DNA of 64,000 bases, taken from NCBI GenBank assembly GCA_045542485.1, contig JAZQLC010000066.1, positions 62,001-126,000 on the forward strand, given 5' to 3'. The translations under genes and the position numbers were made by a program. The notes under the pieces are model-generated. The model ran no database searches, was not told where the DNA came from, and saw only the letters and a program-made list of their open reading frames with translations. Source of the stretch: SIG575 sp045542485. Its GTDB lineage: Bacteria; Bacillota; Clostridia; Oscillospirales; Acutalibacteraceae. Below, piece by piece: positions 7,538 to 16,106 of this stretch (positions are counted from its first letter, which is position 1; each line of letters starts with the position of its first letter).

Positions 7538-9154
7538 TTAAAATCCCGGAATGTTCACACCTGAATCGGTGGGTGCTTCCGTAGGCGGATCTGTCACCAC
7601 AGGTGGCGGAGCGGGAGGAAGTGTTGTGTTTTCCTCTGTAACGGGCGGTGCCGTAGTTGTTTCGTCTCCACCTAAAATTCCCTGCCACCAGTTCGTTGTG
7701 GTTTCGGAACCGGTCGTCTGAAACGACTCACCGGTTACATCCTCACCTGTTGTACCGTAGTAACCACCCGTTGTACTGTATGAGGGATTTGTGTATTCAG
7801 GATTATATACAAGATAGTTATTAAGAACATTAACACGGTCAGGAGCAAGTGCAATATTTGTCTTTCCGTAAAGAAGCTTCTGAAGCTGCTGTGCTGCAAG
7901 AGGATAGTCAACAATCCAGCAGGAACCGACTCTGCCCATTGAGGCAGTTGCTCTTGTGTCCTCTGAGGGGAATGTTCCCTGATTCATCTGGTAGTTTACC
8001 CAGCCCTCTGTAAGCGCCTGTTTACCATAAGAGATTATCTTTGACTGACGCATATTGGTTTTCATATAAGGAAGAACAGCCTCAACAACATTATAAAGCT
8101 GCGGTACAGACGCACCTTTTGCTTTCTTGATGATACCGTTAATAACTCTTCTCTGATTTGCAGTACGGCTCACGTCACTGTCTGAATAGTAATATCTGAT
8201 TCTTGAATAAACAAGAGCCTCTTCGCCGTTAAGAAGAACTGCATCGCCCGATTCAACGTGCTGTCTTGTTGTTCTGTTAATATACGCCGCAAGTCCCGGC
8301 TCAATAGGAACAGTAACACCACCGAGAGCATCGATTACGTGCTTGAATGACTCAAAGTATACACTTGCATAATAGTCAATATCAATTTTGTAATTTTTCT
8401 CAATAACCTCGATAACACCTTTCGGTCCGCCGTAGTAGCAGGAAGCGTTGATTTTTTCATATCTGTCTCTGCCGTCCACATTCATATAAATGTAACTGTC
8501 ACGCATAATCGACACGAGAGTTATTGTTTTTGTAGATTTATTTACGGATGCTATGATAATTGAGTCAGCTCTGCCGTTTGACTTTTCTCCACCGTCTGCA
8601 TCCTGACCGAGAAGAAGAATGTTAACCACATTCTTACTGCTCATTTTTTCGCCACCGTTGTTTGCCCATTTTTTCAGAGCATCGTTGAGCGATGCCGCGT
8701 CAGATACGCCGTACATCGTCTCGAAATCCTCATTGTCGTCAACATACTCACCGTCTGCCGTATAATCGGGGTCGCCCGGATCATATATGCCGCTCATCAT
8801 TCCGCTGACCTTGAGAATTACAACAATAACAAGAACAATGCTGATTGAAAGCAGAGCAATCAGAACTGAATATATTATTTTTTTCTTTTCTTCTTTTTTC
8901 ATTTCTTCAGCAGTCAAACCCTCCTCCAGGGGAGTTTTTTTACGCTTTTTCTCTTTCTTATCGGGGATGAACGCATCTATGTCATCTGCCGTCTTTTCAG
9001 AAGCGTTTTCAAATATTTCGTCCTCATCGCTGTTCATAAAAGAAAATGCATCGTCAAGCAACTCATCGATATTTCCGTTTTCTTTTTTGAAAGCGTCAAG
9101 AAGGTCATTACCGTTATTTTCTGCCAAATTTTCACGGTTATTCTTCTGTCCCAT
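7538..9154 (-). CDS. LytR-CpsA-Psr (LCP) family cell-wall glycopolymer ligase
   Basis: LCP enzymes transfer undecaprenyl-linked glycopolymers onto peptidoglycan outside the cell. This 538-residue protein has an acidic/basic cytoplasmic N-terminus (1-90), one transmembrane helix (about 93-115), and an LCP domain (about 175-345) with NILLLGQDADGG, RADSIIIASVN, TLVSIMRDSY and the R-rich YSRIRYYYSDSDVSRTANQRR. The C-terminal ~80 residues are a Thr/Pro/Gly-rich wall-spanning tail. AGGAAG lies upstream of the ATG. It is monocistronic. The N-terminal cytoplasmic region is longer than in the typical family member. Confidence 0.93.
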   Translation of the reverse strand: MGQKNNRENLAENNGNDLLDAFKKENGNIDELLDDAFSFMNSDEDEIFENASEKTADDIDAFIPDKKEKKRKKTPLEEGLTAEEMKKEEKKKIIYSVLIALLSISIVLVIVVILKVSGMMSGIYDPGDPDYTADGEYVDDNEDFETMYGVSDAASLNDALKKWANNGGEKMSSKNVVNILLLGQDADGGEKSNGRADSIIIASVNKSTKTITLVSIMRDSYIYMNVDGRDRYEKINASCYYGGPKGVIEVIEKNYKIDIDYYASVYFESFKHVIDALGGVTVPIEPGLAAYINRTTRQHVESGDAVLLNGEEALVYSRIRYYYSDSDVSRTANQRRVINGIIKKAKGASVPQLYNVVEAVLPYMKTNMRQSKIISYGKQALTEGWVNYQMNQGTFPSEDTRATASMGRVGSCWIVDYPLAAQQLQKLLYGKTNIALAPDRVNVLNNYLVYNPEYTNPSYSTTGGYYGTTGEDVTGESFQTTGSETTTNWWQGILGGDETTTAPPVTEENTTLPPAPPPVVTDPPTEAPTDSGVNIPGF

Positions 9155-9352
9155 AAAGTCACTTCCTAAAGTTTTTGCGATAGTATATAAATTCTTATCT
9201 GATTATATATTATGACATATAATTATTGTTTCTTTTTTCTTTTTAAGAACAATATATTAAAAATATAATTAACAATTATTAAAAATTAATATCCCTACAT
9301 CCGTTGTAATAAAAAATTAACAATTTAGTTCCATATTTGTATGCGTTTTTAG

Positions 9353-9381
9353 TTGACAATGAGAAAAATATAATGTATAAT
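9353..9381 (+). promoter_or_regulatory. Strong consensus promoter of rpsU
   Basis: TTGACA (9353-9358), a 17-base spacer and TATAAT (9376-9381), with TG directly before the -10 box. The rest of 9155-9434 is AT-rich and holds only the leader of the divergent LCP gene and this promoter. Confidence 0.9.
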
Positions 9382-9434
9382 AACAACTACTAACACAAAT
9401 TTTGCCCCTGCAAACAGCGGAGGGAGGGAATAGA

Positions 9435-9611
9435 ATGAGTCAGGTAAAAGTTAAAGAAAACGAATCACTCGACAGCGCACTCAGAAGATTCAAGAGACAG
9501 ACTTCAAGAGACGGTGTTATCCAGGAAGTTCGTAAAAGAGAGCACTATGAAAAGCCTTCTGTAAAGAGAAAGAAGAAGTCTGAAGCTGCTCGTAAGCGCA
9601 AGTTCAAATAA
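9435..9611 (+). CDS. rpsU: 30S ribosomal protein bS21
   Basis: A 58-residue basic protein, MSQVKVKENESLDSALRRF followed by the basic SVKRKKKSEAARKRKFK tail, which is the standard bS21 layout. It acts late in 30S assembly and near the mRNA exit site. The start at ATG 9435 has GGAGGGA about eight bases upstream. A longer in-frame ATG at 9402 has no ribosome binding site. It has its own promoter and terminator. Confidence 0.97.
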   Translation: MSQVKVKENESLDSALRRFKRQTSRDGVIQEVRKREHYEKPSVKRKKKSEAARKRKFK

Positions 9612-9623
9612 GCAAAATTTCTT

Positions 9624-9658
9624 CAAAGGGACAAGTGTTAAGCTTGTCCCTTTGTTCT
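9624..9658 (+). terminator. rpsU terminator
   Basis: CAAAGGGACAAG (9624-9635) pairs with CTTGTCCCTTTG (9643-9654), then TTCTT. The tail is short, so some readthrough into the peptidase gene 18 bp downstream is likely. Confidence 0.75.
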
Positions 9659-9671
9659 TGGAGTGAACGGT

Positions 9672-10736
9672 ATGACTAATTTTAACAAACTTACATCTTC
9701 TCTCAAAGATCACGAGGCACTGCTGATAATCAGCTCTGTGAACAGAAACTATCTGACCGGATTTACCTCTTCTGCCGGATATCTTGTGCTCGGCAAAAAC
9801 GGTTCAGCATTCTTCACTGATTCGAGATACACCGAAGCGGCAGAAGAAAAAATTGCCCTCTGCCCCGTACTTCCCTTAAGGGATTTCAAAGAAGATGTTG
9901 GTGAATACATTTTTCAGCACGGATACAGAAAAGTCCACATCGAGGCAGAAAAGGTAACAGTGTCGCAACTGAGCTTTCTTGAAAAAAGTCTTAAGCACTG
10001 CAAAATTGTCAGTGACGGAAAACTGGACAGAGAAATCGCAAAACTCAGAGAAGTAAAATCTGATGAAGAAGTTGCAAAAATACGCAAAGCGCAACAGATT
10101 GCCGAAAAGGCTTTTGATGACATTCTCTCATTTATAAAAGAAGGCGTGACAGAGCTGGAAATCGCTGCAAGGCTTGAAAACATAATGAGAGTAAACGGCT
10201 CTGACGGTTTCGCTTTTGATACAATAGCTATTTCAGGCAAAAACACCTCAAAGCCACACGGTGTGCCCTCTCACAACAAGGTAAAAAGAGGCGACTTCAT
10301 CACTATGGACTACGGTGCAGTTTTCGATTCATACAGAAGCGATATGACAAGAACAGTTGCCGTAGGCGAAGTTTCTTCAAAACAAGCGGAAATATACAAC
10401 ACTGTCCTCAGCGCCCAGGAAAAATCACTGTCTGTTCTGAAAAAAGGCACAAAATGCTCCGACGCTGACAAAGCGGCAAGAGATGTTATCAGAAATGCCG
10501 GTTACGGTGAATTTTTCGGTCACTCCACAGGTCACGGAGTAGGCATTGAAATCCACGAAACGCCCAACCTGGCACCCAAATCAAAAGCCGTTCTTGAAAT
10601 CGGAAATGTTGTGACGGTTGAACCCGGAATTTATCTGCCTGGTGAATTCGGCGTGAGAATCGAAGATTTCGTGGTCATCACTGAAGATGGATATACCAAT
10701 CTCACATCAGCACCCAAAAATTTGATAGTATTATAA
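9672..10736 (+). CDS. pepP: Xaa-Pro aminopeptidase, M24B family
   Basis: A cytoplasmic metalloprotease removing N-terminal residues before proline. 354 residues: a creatinase N-terminal domain (about 1-125) and a pita-bread catalytic domain (about 130-350). The five metal ligands are visible: D213 (MDYG), D224 (SDMTR), H288 (TGHGVG), E317 (VEPGIY) and E331 (RIED). The start is ATG 9672 because GGAG at 9659-9662 is nine bases away, whereas GTG 9663 overlaps it. No efp gene, a common neighbour, follows here. The gene symbol is assigned by family. Confidence 0.93.
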   Translation: MTNFNKLTSSLKDHEALLIISSVNRNYLTGFTSSAGYLVLGKNGSAFFTDSRYTEAAEEKIALCPVLPLRDFKEDVGEYIFQHGYRKVHIEAEKVTVSQLSFLEKSLKHCKIVSDGKLDREIAKLREVKSDEEVAKIRKAQQIAEKAFDDILSFIKEGVTELEIAARLENIMRVNGSDGFAFDTIAISGKNTSKPHGVPSHNKVKRGDFITMDYGAVFDSYRSDMTRTVAVGEVSSKQAEIYNTVLSAQEKSLSVLKKGTKCSDADKAARDVIRNAGYGEFFGHSTGHGVGIEIHETPNLAPKSKAVLEIGNVVTVEPGIYLPGEFGVRIEDFVVITEDGYTNLTSAPKNLIVL

Positions 10737-10775
10737 AAAAATGATAAGACTTTGAATCTCAAAGTCTTATCATTT
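10737..10775. terminator. Bidirectional terminator overlapping the 3' end of the MBL gene
   Basis: AAAATGATAAGACTTTGA (10737-10754) pairs perfectly with its complement at 10758-10775, with a three-base loop and a T-rich tail. The last four codons and the stop of the convergent MBL-fold gene are encoded inside the right arm. Confidence 0.85.
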
Positions 10776-11541
10776 TATTTTTGTCACCTGCAACGGTGAG
10801 AGTATAGTCAATATTTATCCGTGCACCGCACATATCAAGTTTTCCGAAAGTTTCAGCATACGCTTTATCGGGCGTATTGTTTTCGTGACTGAGATGACCG
10901 AGAACAAATCTCGTCGTACCTCCTGAAAGGAGTTTCATAGCGGTTTCAGCGCACACTGCATTTGAAAGGTGACCTTTTTCCGAGAGGATTCTCTTTTTCA
11001 GTTCAAAGGGATAGGGTCCCGTTCTCAGCATCTGCTCATCGTGATTTGATTCAAGAAGAACAAGGTCACTTTTTATAATTCCGTCCAGTACCTCTTCGCT
11101 CACATACCCAAGGTCAGTGCAGACAGAAATCACTCTCTCATCAGGAAGAGAAAAACTGTATCCCTGACTGTATGGAGTGTCGTGAGATGTTCTGAAGGCC
11201 TTTACACCGATGTCCCCGATTGTTCCCTCACCACTGAAAGGAATACACTCACAGTCTGCAGGAATACATCCGTTTGCAATAAGCGACGCAAGTGTTTCCT
11301 CCGAAGCAAAAACGGGCACTTTATATTTTGAAAGAAAAGATCTGAGCCCTTTCGCGTGGTCGTTGTGCTCGTGTGTCACAAAAACGCCCCTTATTGTTTC
11401 CAGGTCAATATTCTGAAATTCACAGGCTTCCCTGAGCCTTTTGAGAGAAACGCCGATATCAACCAGCACACCCTCTCCTGCCATTCCGAGATATGTACTG
11501 TTACCGCTGCTTGATGAATATAAAGAACAGAATCTTGCCAA
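10759..11541 (-). CDS. MBL-fold hydrolase, YycJ/WalJ-like
   Basis: A 260-residue metallo-beta-lactamase-fold protein with the metal-binding THEHNDHAKG motif, SHDTP, TDLG and a GHLSHENN motif near the C-terminus, matching the YycJ/WalJ group of probable exonucleases. In Bacillus walJ sits with walRK, but here the upstream neighbour is murA, so the operon context is not conserved. The start codon is TTG (11539-11541) with GGAGGA six bases upstream. A terminator-like hairpin lies between it and murA, so it may depend on partial readthrough. Confidence 0.88.
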   Translation of the reverse strand: MARFCSLYSSSSGNSTYLGMAGEGVLVDIGVSLKRLREACEFQNIDLETIRGVFVTHEHNDHAKGLRSFLSKYKVPVFASEETLASLIANGCIPADCECIPFSGEGTIGDIGVKAFRTSHDTPYSQGYSFSLPDERVISVCTDLGYVSEEVLDGIIKSDLVLLESNHDEQMLRTGPYPFELKKRILSEKGHLSNAVCAETAMKLLSGGTTRFVLGHLSHENNTPDKAYAETFGKLDMCGARINIDYTLTVAGDKNKMIRL

Positions 11542-11553
11542 AATTATTCCTCC

Positions 11554-11584
11554 AAAAAATCAATCCCACATTAAATGTGGGATT
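11554..11584 (-). terminator. Terminator-like hairpin after murA
   Basis: On the minus strand AATCCCACAT pairs with ATGTGGGATT (11562-11584), followed by GATTTTTT. The ribosome binding site of the downstream MBL gene lies directly after the T-run. Confidence 0.7.
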
Positions 11585-11595
11585 AGTTTGTTTGA

Positions 11596-12885
11596 TTATC
11601 CTGCGTGAGATGCTGTCTGAGGCTCTCTGACTGTAACGCGTTTTATATCAGCGCCCACATTACGGAGTTTTTCAACAACATCCTCATATCCTCTGTCGAT
11701 ATACTTGATATCTTCAATTTCCGTCTGACCGTCTGCTGCAAGTCCTGCAATAATCATCGCAGCACCTGCTCTCAGGTCAACAGCTTTGACAGGTGCTGCT
11801 TTAAGCTGTTCAACACCCTCTATTACTGCAAGATTACCGTTTACCTGCACCTTTGCGCCGAAACGGAGAAGCTGTTCAATATAACGGAAACGACTGTCCC
11901 ACACGCTTTCTGAAATAATGCTTGTCCCGTCAGCCATTGAAAGAAGGACTGCCATCTGAGGCTGCATATCTGTGGGGAAACCGGGATGAGGCATAGTTTT
12001 CACATTACACTTCTTAGGTCTCTTTGTACTGATGATTCTCACTGCCTCGTCATATTCCTCAACTGTCACGCCACATTCTTCAAGCTTTGATGTGATTGAC
12101 TCAAGGTGCTTGGGAATAACGTGGTTGATAAGCACATTACCGCCTGTTGCTGCAGCAGCTACCATATAAGTTCCTGCCTCAATCTGGTCGGGTACAACCG
12201 AATATGTGCAGCCGTGAAGTTCCTCAACGCCTCTGATTCTGATAACGTCTGTACCTGCACCTCTGATATCTGCACCCATCGTGTTAAGGAAGTTTGCAAG
12301 GTCAACGATGTGAGGCTCTTTCGCAGCATTTTCAATGATTGTAAGACCTCTTGCCTTAACTGCTGCCAACATAATATTCATTGTAGCACCCACAGACACA
12401 ACGTCCATATAAATTGAACTGCCGTACATATTGCCGTCCGCTGATGCGTCAACGATTGCGTTTTCAATGTTAACGGTGCAACCCAGTGCCTCAAAGCCCT
12501 TGATATGCTGGTCAATAGGTCTGACACCGAAGAAGCATCCGCCCGGCATTGCAACTCTCGCCTTTGAGAATCTGCCGAGAAGCGCACCGAGGAAATAATA
12601 AGAAGCTCTCATCTGCTTTGCATAGTCATAGGGAACCTCGGTTGCTGACACAAATCTTGTATCAACTTCAATTGTGCTTCTGTTTATATACTTAATCTGT
12701 GCACCGAGAAGTGACAGAATCTCTACCATAAGCTTAACATCGCTGATATCGGGCAGATTTTCGATTCTGCAAACATCCTGTGCAAGAATTGTTGCGGGTA
12801 AAATAGCAATTGCAGCGTTTTTAGCGCCACTTATATCAATCTCTCCATAGAGCTCATTACCGCCGTTTATTACGATTTTTTCCAA
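11596..12885 (-). CDS. murA: UDP-N-acetylglucosamine 1-carboxyvinyltransferase
   Basis: MurA transfers enolpyruvate from PEP to UDP-GlcNAc, the committed step of peptidoglycan synthesis. 429 residues, normal length. K22-N23 (SGAKNAA) and the fosfomycin-sensitive active-site Cys117 in MPGGCFFGVRPID are present. The start is TTG (12883-12885) with AAGGAGAG upstream. The transcript probably begins near 13066 and carries a leader of about 180 bases. Whether this is the MurAA or MurAB isoform cannot be told from the window. Confidence 0.96.
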   Translation of the reverse strand: MEKIVINGGNELYGEIDISGAKNAAIAILPATILAQDVCRIENLPDISDVKLMVEILSLLGAQIKYINRSTIEVDTRFVSATEVPYDYAKQMRASYYFLGALLGRFSKARVAMPGGCFFGVRPIDQHIKGFEALGCTVNIENAIVDASADGNMYGSSIYMDVVSVGATMNIMLAAVKARGLTIIENAAKEPHIVDLANFLNTMGADIRGAGTDVIRIRGVEELHGCTYSVVPDQIEAGTYMVAAAATGGNVLINHVIPKHLESITSKLEECGVTVEEYDEAVRIISTKRPKKCNVKTMPHPGFPTDMQPQMAVLLSMADGTSIISESVWDSRFRYIEQLLRFGAKVQVNGNLAVIEGVEQLKAAPVKAVDLRAGAAMIIAGLAADGQTEIEDIKYIDRGYEDVVEKLRNVGADIKRVTVREPQTASHAG

Positions 12886-13226
12886 GCTTGTACACTCTCC
12901 TTACTCTCTGAATATTATGTACTTTCCCGGAGCGGGTCTTAAAATCGCCGTAGTCTATATCTTGTATTCTGCAAAGTCGGGTTATTTCGCAGAAACACAG
13001 TAAATGTTACATTTGTAAACTTTTTCTGTCCCCTGATGGCGGACAGATTCACAGTAATAGTAATGCTCATACATTATAGCACTATATCTCGTAAAAATAA
13101 AGAGGTTTTATGAAAATAATTCATCAAATTTAACAATTGTAATTATATTGTAATACACCAATATGTTTTGTAACCGTTTTGTATTTTTTCTACATATAGT
13201 GTTTGCACATAATCTGAAAAATTACA
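12886..13226. other. Intergenic region: murA leader and rluD-gene 3' flank
   Basis: No gene is seen. It holds the murA promoter (13073-13081) and a leader of about 180 bases with a small hairpin on the minus strand, CTGTCC-N9-GGACAG (13027-13047), followed by AAAAAG. The rluD-side half (about 13090-13226) is very AT-rich, with no clear terminator. Confidence 0.6.
13073..13081 (-). promoter_or_regulatory. Extended -10 promoter of murA
   Basis: The minus strand reads TGCTATAAT, an extended -10 element. No good -35 box lies 17 bases upstream, which fits extended -10 promoters. Confidence 0.6.
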
Positions 13227-14111
13227 TCATTTTTTGTTTTTACAAATTTTTTCATAAATTTTTTTCATATCCTCAGGCATAGGCGCAGAGACTGAGATTC
13301 TTTCCCCCGTCACGGGATGAGTGAAAGTCATTTTTTCGCAGTGAAGGGCGTGTCTCGGAAGAGCACCACTCCTTTCACCGTACATATCATCTCCCGTCAG
13401 AGGTGTCCCCAGATAAGAAAAATGCACCCTTATCTGATGTGTTCTGCCTGTTTCAAGACGGATTCTCAGGAGTGTCCTTTCTCCGTCAGTGGCAATAGCC
13501 GTATAGTGGGTAACAGCTCTGTCTCCCTCATCACCTGCCGCCCTGAGTGTTTTCATAGGGTCCGGTCGGTAAATAGGCTTGTCAATTGTACCTGAGCCTA
13601 CATATTCTCCCTCTGCGATGGCAAGATATTCCTTTTCAGTACCCGTTTCCGAAAGCCTCGAAGCAGCATACCCGTTAAGCGCCATCATCATAAGACCTGA
13701 TGTGCCTTTATCAAGTCTGCCCACTGCTCTGAAAACAGCTGACTTGCCCTTGGAAAGCAGATATCCGGTCACCACGTTTGCAAGGGTGTCACCCTGATGG
13801 TTATGAGTCGGATGAACGGCAATATAGGGATTTTTGTTTACGATAAGAATATCCTCATCCTCGTACACTACGTCAAGCTCTCCGTCTCTCGCTTCAGCGG
13901 TACTTTCCCCGGAAGGGATATTCACCGTAAGAATGTCGCCCGTATGAACTCTGTCAATTGTCCTGATATGCTCTCCGTTAAGAAGTATCCCCTCGGGGAA
14001 TGTCTTAAGAGACGCAACAAGCCTTGCCGAGAGCTTAGCCACACCTCTCAGATACCATAACACTTTGTCTCCGTCGTATTCACTTTTAATTTCATAATCT
14101 ATTCTTCTCAA
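13227..14111 (-). CDS. RluA/RluD-family pseudouridine synthase
   Basis: A 294-residue protein with an N-terminal S4-like region (about 15-75) and a pseudouridine synthase domain (about 80-280). The catalytic Asp134 lies in GRLDKGTSGL, and GRTHQIRVH is the second signature. It isomerises uridines in 23S rRNA or tRNA; the exact site cannot be fixed from sequence. The start codon is TTG (14109-14111) with AAAGGTG about eight bases upstream. It is monocistronic. Confidence 0.93.
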   Translation of the reverse strand: MRRIDYEIKSEYDGDKVLWYLRGVAKLSARLVASLKTFPEGILLNGEHIRTIDRVHTGDILTVNIPSGESTAEARDGELDVVYEDEDILIVNKNPYIAVHPTHNHQGDTLANVVTGYLLSKGKSAVFRAVGRLDKGTSGLMMMALNGYAASRLSETGTEKEYLAIAEGEYVGSGTIDKPIYRPDPMKTLRAAGDEGDRAVTHYTAIATDGERTLLRIRLETGRTHQIRVHFSYLGTPLTGDDMYGERSGALPRHALHCEKMTFTHPVTGERISVSAPMPEDMKKIYEKICKNKK

Positions 14112-14128
14112 TCTGATTCACCTTTTCA

Positions 14129-14158
14129 ATTATAGCATAATTAACCATCCGGTAACAA
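14129..14158 (-). promoter_or_regulatory. Promoter of the pseudouridine synthase gene
   Basis: The minus strand has TTGTTA (14153-14158), 18 bases and an extended -10 TGCTATAAT (TATAAT at 14129-14134), giving a very short leader. Confidence 0.55.
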
Positions 14159-14197
14159 CAAAATATAAAAAAATCAGTACAATTTCTCAAAAAAGTA

Positions 14198-14225
14198 TTG
14201 CAAAATCATCTCAATATGATATCAT
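14198..14225 (+). promoter_or_regulatory. Putative promoter of the Gfo/Idh sugar operon
   Basis: TTGCAA (14198-14203), 16 bases, then TATCAT (14220-14225) with a TGA extension. The GGAGGT ribosome binding site and ATG follow about 40 bases later. Confidence 0.5.
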
Positions 14226-14268
14226 TAAATAAAGAAAATTTTAATTTTTCTTATTCGGAGGTAATATT

Positions 14269-15354
14269 ATGGAAAAGAAATTGAAAGTCGGTATTATCGG
14301 TTGCGGAGGCATCGGTAACGGAAAACATATGCCTGCTCTGCAGAAGCTGAGCGACAAGGTTGAAATGGTTGCATTCTGCGACATCATTGAAGAAAAAGCA
14401 ATCAATTCAGCAAAAAAATTCGGTACTCCCGACGCTAAAGTTTACACTGACTATAAAGAACTTCTCAAGGACGAAACAATCGACCTTGTTCATGTATGTA
14501 CACCTAACCGTTCACACAGTTTCATTTCTGTTGACGCTATGGAAGCAGGTAAACATGTAATGTGCGAAAAGCCTATGGCTAAAACATATGAAGAAGCAAA
14601 GAAAATGCTTGAAGCTTCACAGAGAACAGGCAAAAAACTTACAATCGGTTATCAGTGCCGTAACACAGACGAGGCTATCTACCTTAAAGAATGCTGTAAA
14701 AACGGTGAGCTTGGAGAAATTTACTTTGCAAAGGCTCACGCACTGAGAAGACGCGCTGTTCCCACATGGGGTGTTTTCCTCAACGAATATGAGCAGGGCG
14801 GCGGTCCCCTTATCGATATCGGTACACACGCTCTCGACCTTACGCTCTGGATGATGGACAACTACAAGCCCAGAATGGTTGTGGGTACAACATACAAAAA
14901 GCTCGGTCAGCAGAAGGGCACTGCAAACGCATGGGGCGACTGGGACCCTGAAAAGTTCACAGTTGAAGATTCTGCTTTCGGTTTCGTTGTTATGGAAAAC
15001 GGCGCAACAATCGTTCTCGAATCAAGCTGGGCACTTAACATCAGAAATCCCATCGAGGCTTCCACAACTCTCTGTGGTACAAAGGGTGGCGCCGATATGC
15101 TCGACGGTCTTCACATCAACTATGTAAAGAACAACCGTCAGGTTGTTGAAGAGCCCAACTTTGACGCAGGTGGCGTTGCTTTCTTCGACGGTCAGGAAAT
15201 GGACTGTTCAGAAATCGAAGCTCGTCTCTGGATTGACGCTATCATCAACGACACTGAAGTTAACACAAAACCTGAACAGGCACTTGTTGTTACTCAGATT
15301 CTTGAAGCAATTTACGAATCAGCAAAAACAGGCAAACCTGTTTTTCTCGCATAA
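14269..15354 (+). CDS. Gfo/Idh/MocA-family NAD(P)-dependent oxidoreductase
   Basis: 361 residues. The N-terminal Rossmann domain (about 5-125) carries the dinucleotide motif GIIGCGGIGN and the family EKP signature (CEKPMAKTYEEA), and a C-terminal substrate domain follows, including GGGPLIDIGTHALDLTLW. Such enzymes oxidise sugars, inositols or glycosides. It is the first gene of a four-gene operon with two sugar-isomerase-like proteins and a second Gfo/Idh enzyme, suggesting paired oxidation, rearrangement and reduction of a sugar or glycoside. The substrate is unknown. Confidence 0.93.
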   Translation: MEKKLKVGIIGCGGIGNGKHMPALQKLSDKVEMVAFCDIIEEKAINSAKKFGTPDAKVYTDYKELLKDETIDLVHVCTPNRSHSFISVDAMEAGKHVMCEKPMAKTYEEAKKMLEASQRTGKKLTIGYQCRNTDEAIYLKECCKNGELGEIYFAKAHALRRRAVPTWGVFLNEYEQGGGPLIDIGTHALDLTLWMMDNYKPRMVVGTTYKKLGQQKGTANAWGDWDPEKFTVEDSAFGFVVMENGATIVLESSWALNIRNPIEASTTLCGTKGGADMLDGLHINYVKNNRQVVEEPNFDAGGVAFFDGQEMDCSEIEARLWIDAIINDTEVNTKPEQALVVTQILEAIYESAKTGKPVFLA

Positions 15355-15366
15355 GGAGCAGTAAAT

Positions 15367-16089
15367 ATGAAACTTGCAGTACAACTTTATTCTCTCAGAA
15401 ATGACTACACAAACGGCGAGGAATTCCTCGAAATTCTCGGCAAAGTGAAAGAACTCGGATTTGACGGTGTTGAGTTTGCAGGATTTGCAGGAGTTGAGCC
15501 TGAGGTTATCAAAGCAAGACTCGATGAACTCGGACTCACAGCAGTAGGCTGTCATATGGGTCTTGACGACCTTAAAGAGCCCAAGCTTGAAGAAACCGTT
15601 AAAATCGCTAAAGCACTCGGTATGAAATATATCGGTATCGGCGGTGCTCCTCACAGCACAGAAGAAGATGTTAAGATTCTGGGTGATGTTTACGCTCATG
15701 CAAACGCAAAGTATGCAGACGAAGGCCTCAAATTTTATTATCACAACCACACAGAAGAATACGAAATCAAATTCGGTGACAGTCTCTGTATGGATGTAAT
15801 TGCTGACAATGCATATCTTGAAGTAGATACATACTGGAGCTTCTGCGGCGGTGCAGACAACTACAAATATCTCACAGAAAACAAAGACAGAATCGTTCTT
15901 CTCCACATCAAAGACGGTATCGACAGAAAACCTACTGCTCTCGGCGAAGGCAACAACGACCTGCTTACAGTTTTCAAGGCTGCCAAGGAAATCGATATAG
16001 AATGGCTTGTTCTTGAAAATGACGATCCTGTCCCCACAGGCATTGAAGATATTACAAGAAGTATGGCATACTTCAAAGCTAATCTGTAA
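15367..16089 (+). CDS. Xylose-isomerase-like TIM-barrel sugar isomerase/epimerase (240 aa)
   Basis: A compact AP-endonuclease-2/xylose-isomerase-like barrel with typical features: FDGVEFAGF near the N-terminus, YYHNHTEEYE, EVDTYWSFCGG, LLHIKDG and VLENDDP, which supply the His/Glu/Asp metal ligands. It begins 12 bases after the first gene, with AAGGAG upstream. The family includes sugar-phosphate isomerases, epimerases, inosose dehydratases and the catalytic subunits of C-glycoside deglycosidases. The substrate cannot be read from the sequence. Confidence 0.9.
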   Translation: MKLAVQLYSLRNDYTNGEEFLEILGKVKELGFDGVEFAGFAGVEPEVIKARLDELGLTAVGCHMGLDDLKEPKLEETVKIAKALGMKYIGIGGAPHSTEEDVKILGDVYAHANAKYADEGLKFYYHNHTEEYEIKFGDSLCMDVIADNAYLEVDTYWSFCGGADNYKYLTENKDRIVLLHIKDGIDRKPTALGEGNNDLLTVFKAAKEIDIEWLVLENDDPVPTGIEDITRSMAYFKANL

Positions 16090-16106
16090 TAAAGAGGTAA
16101 TTCAAA

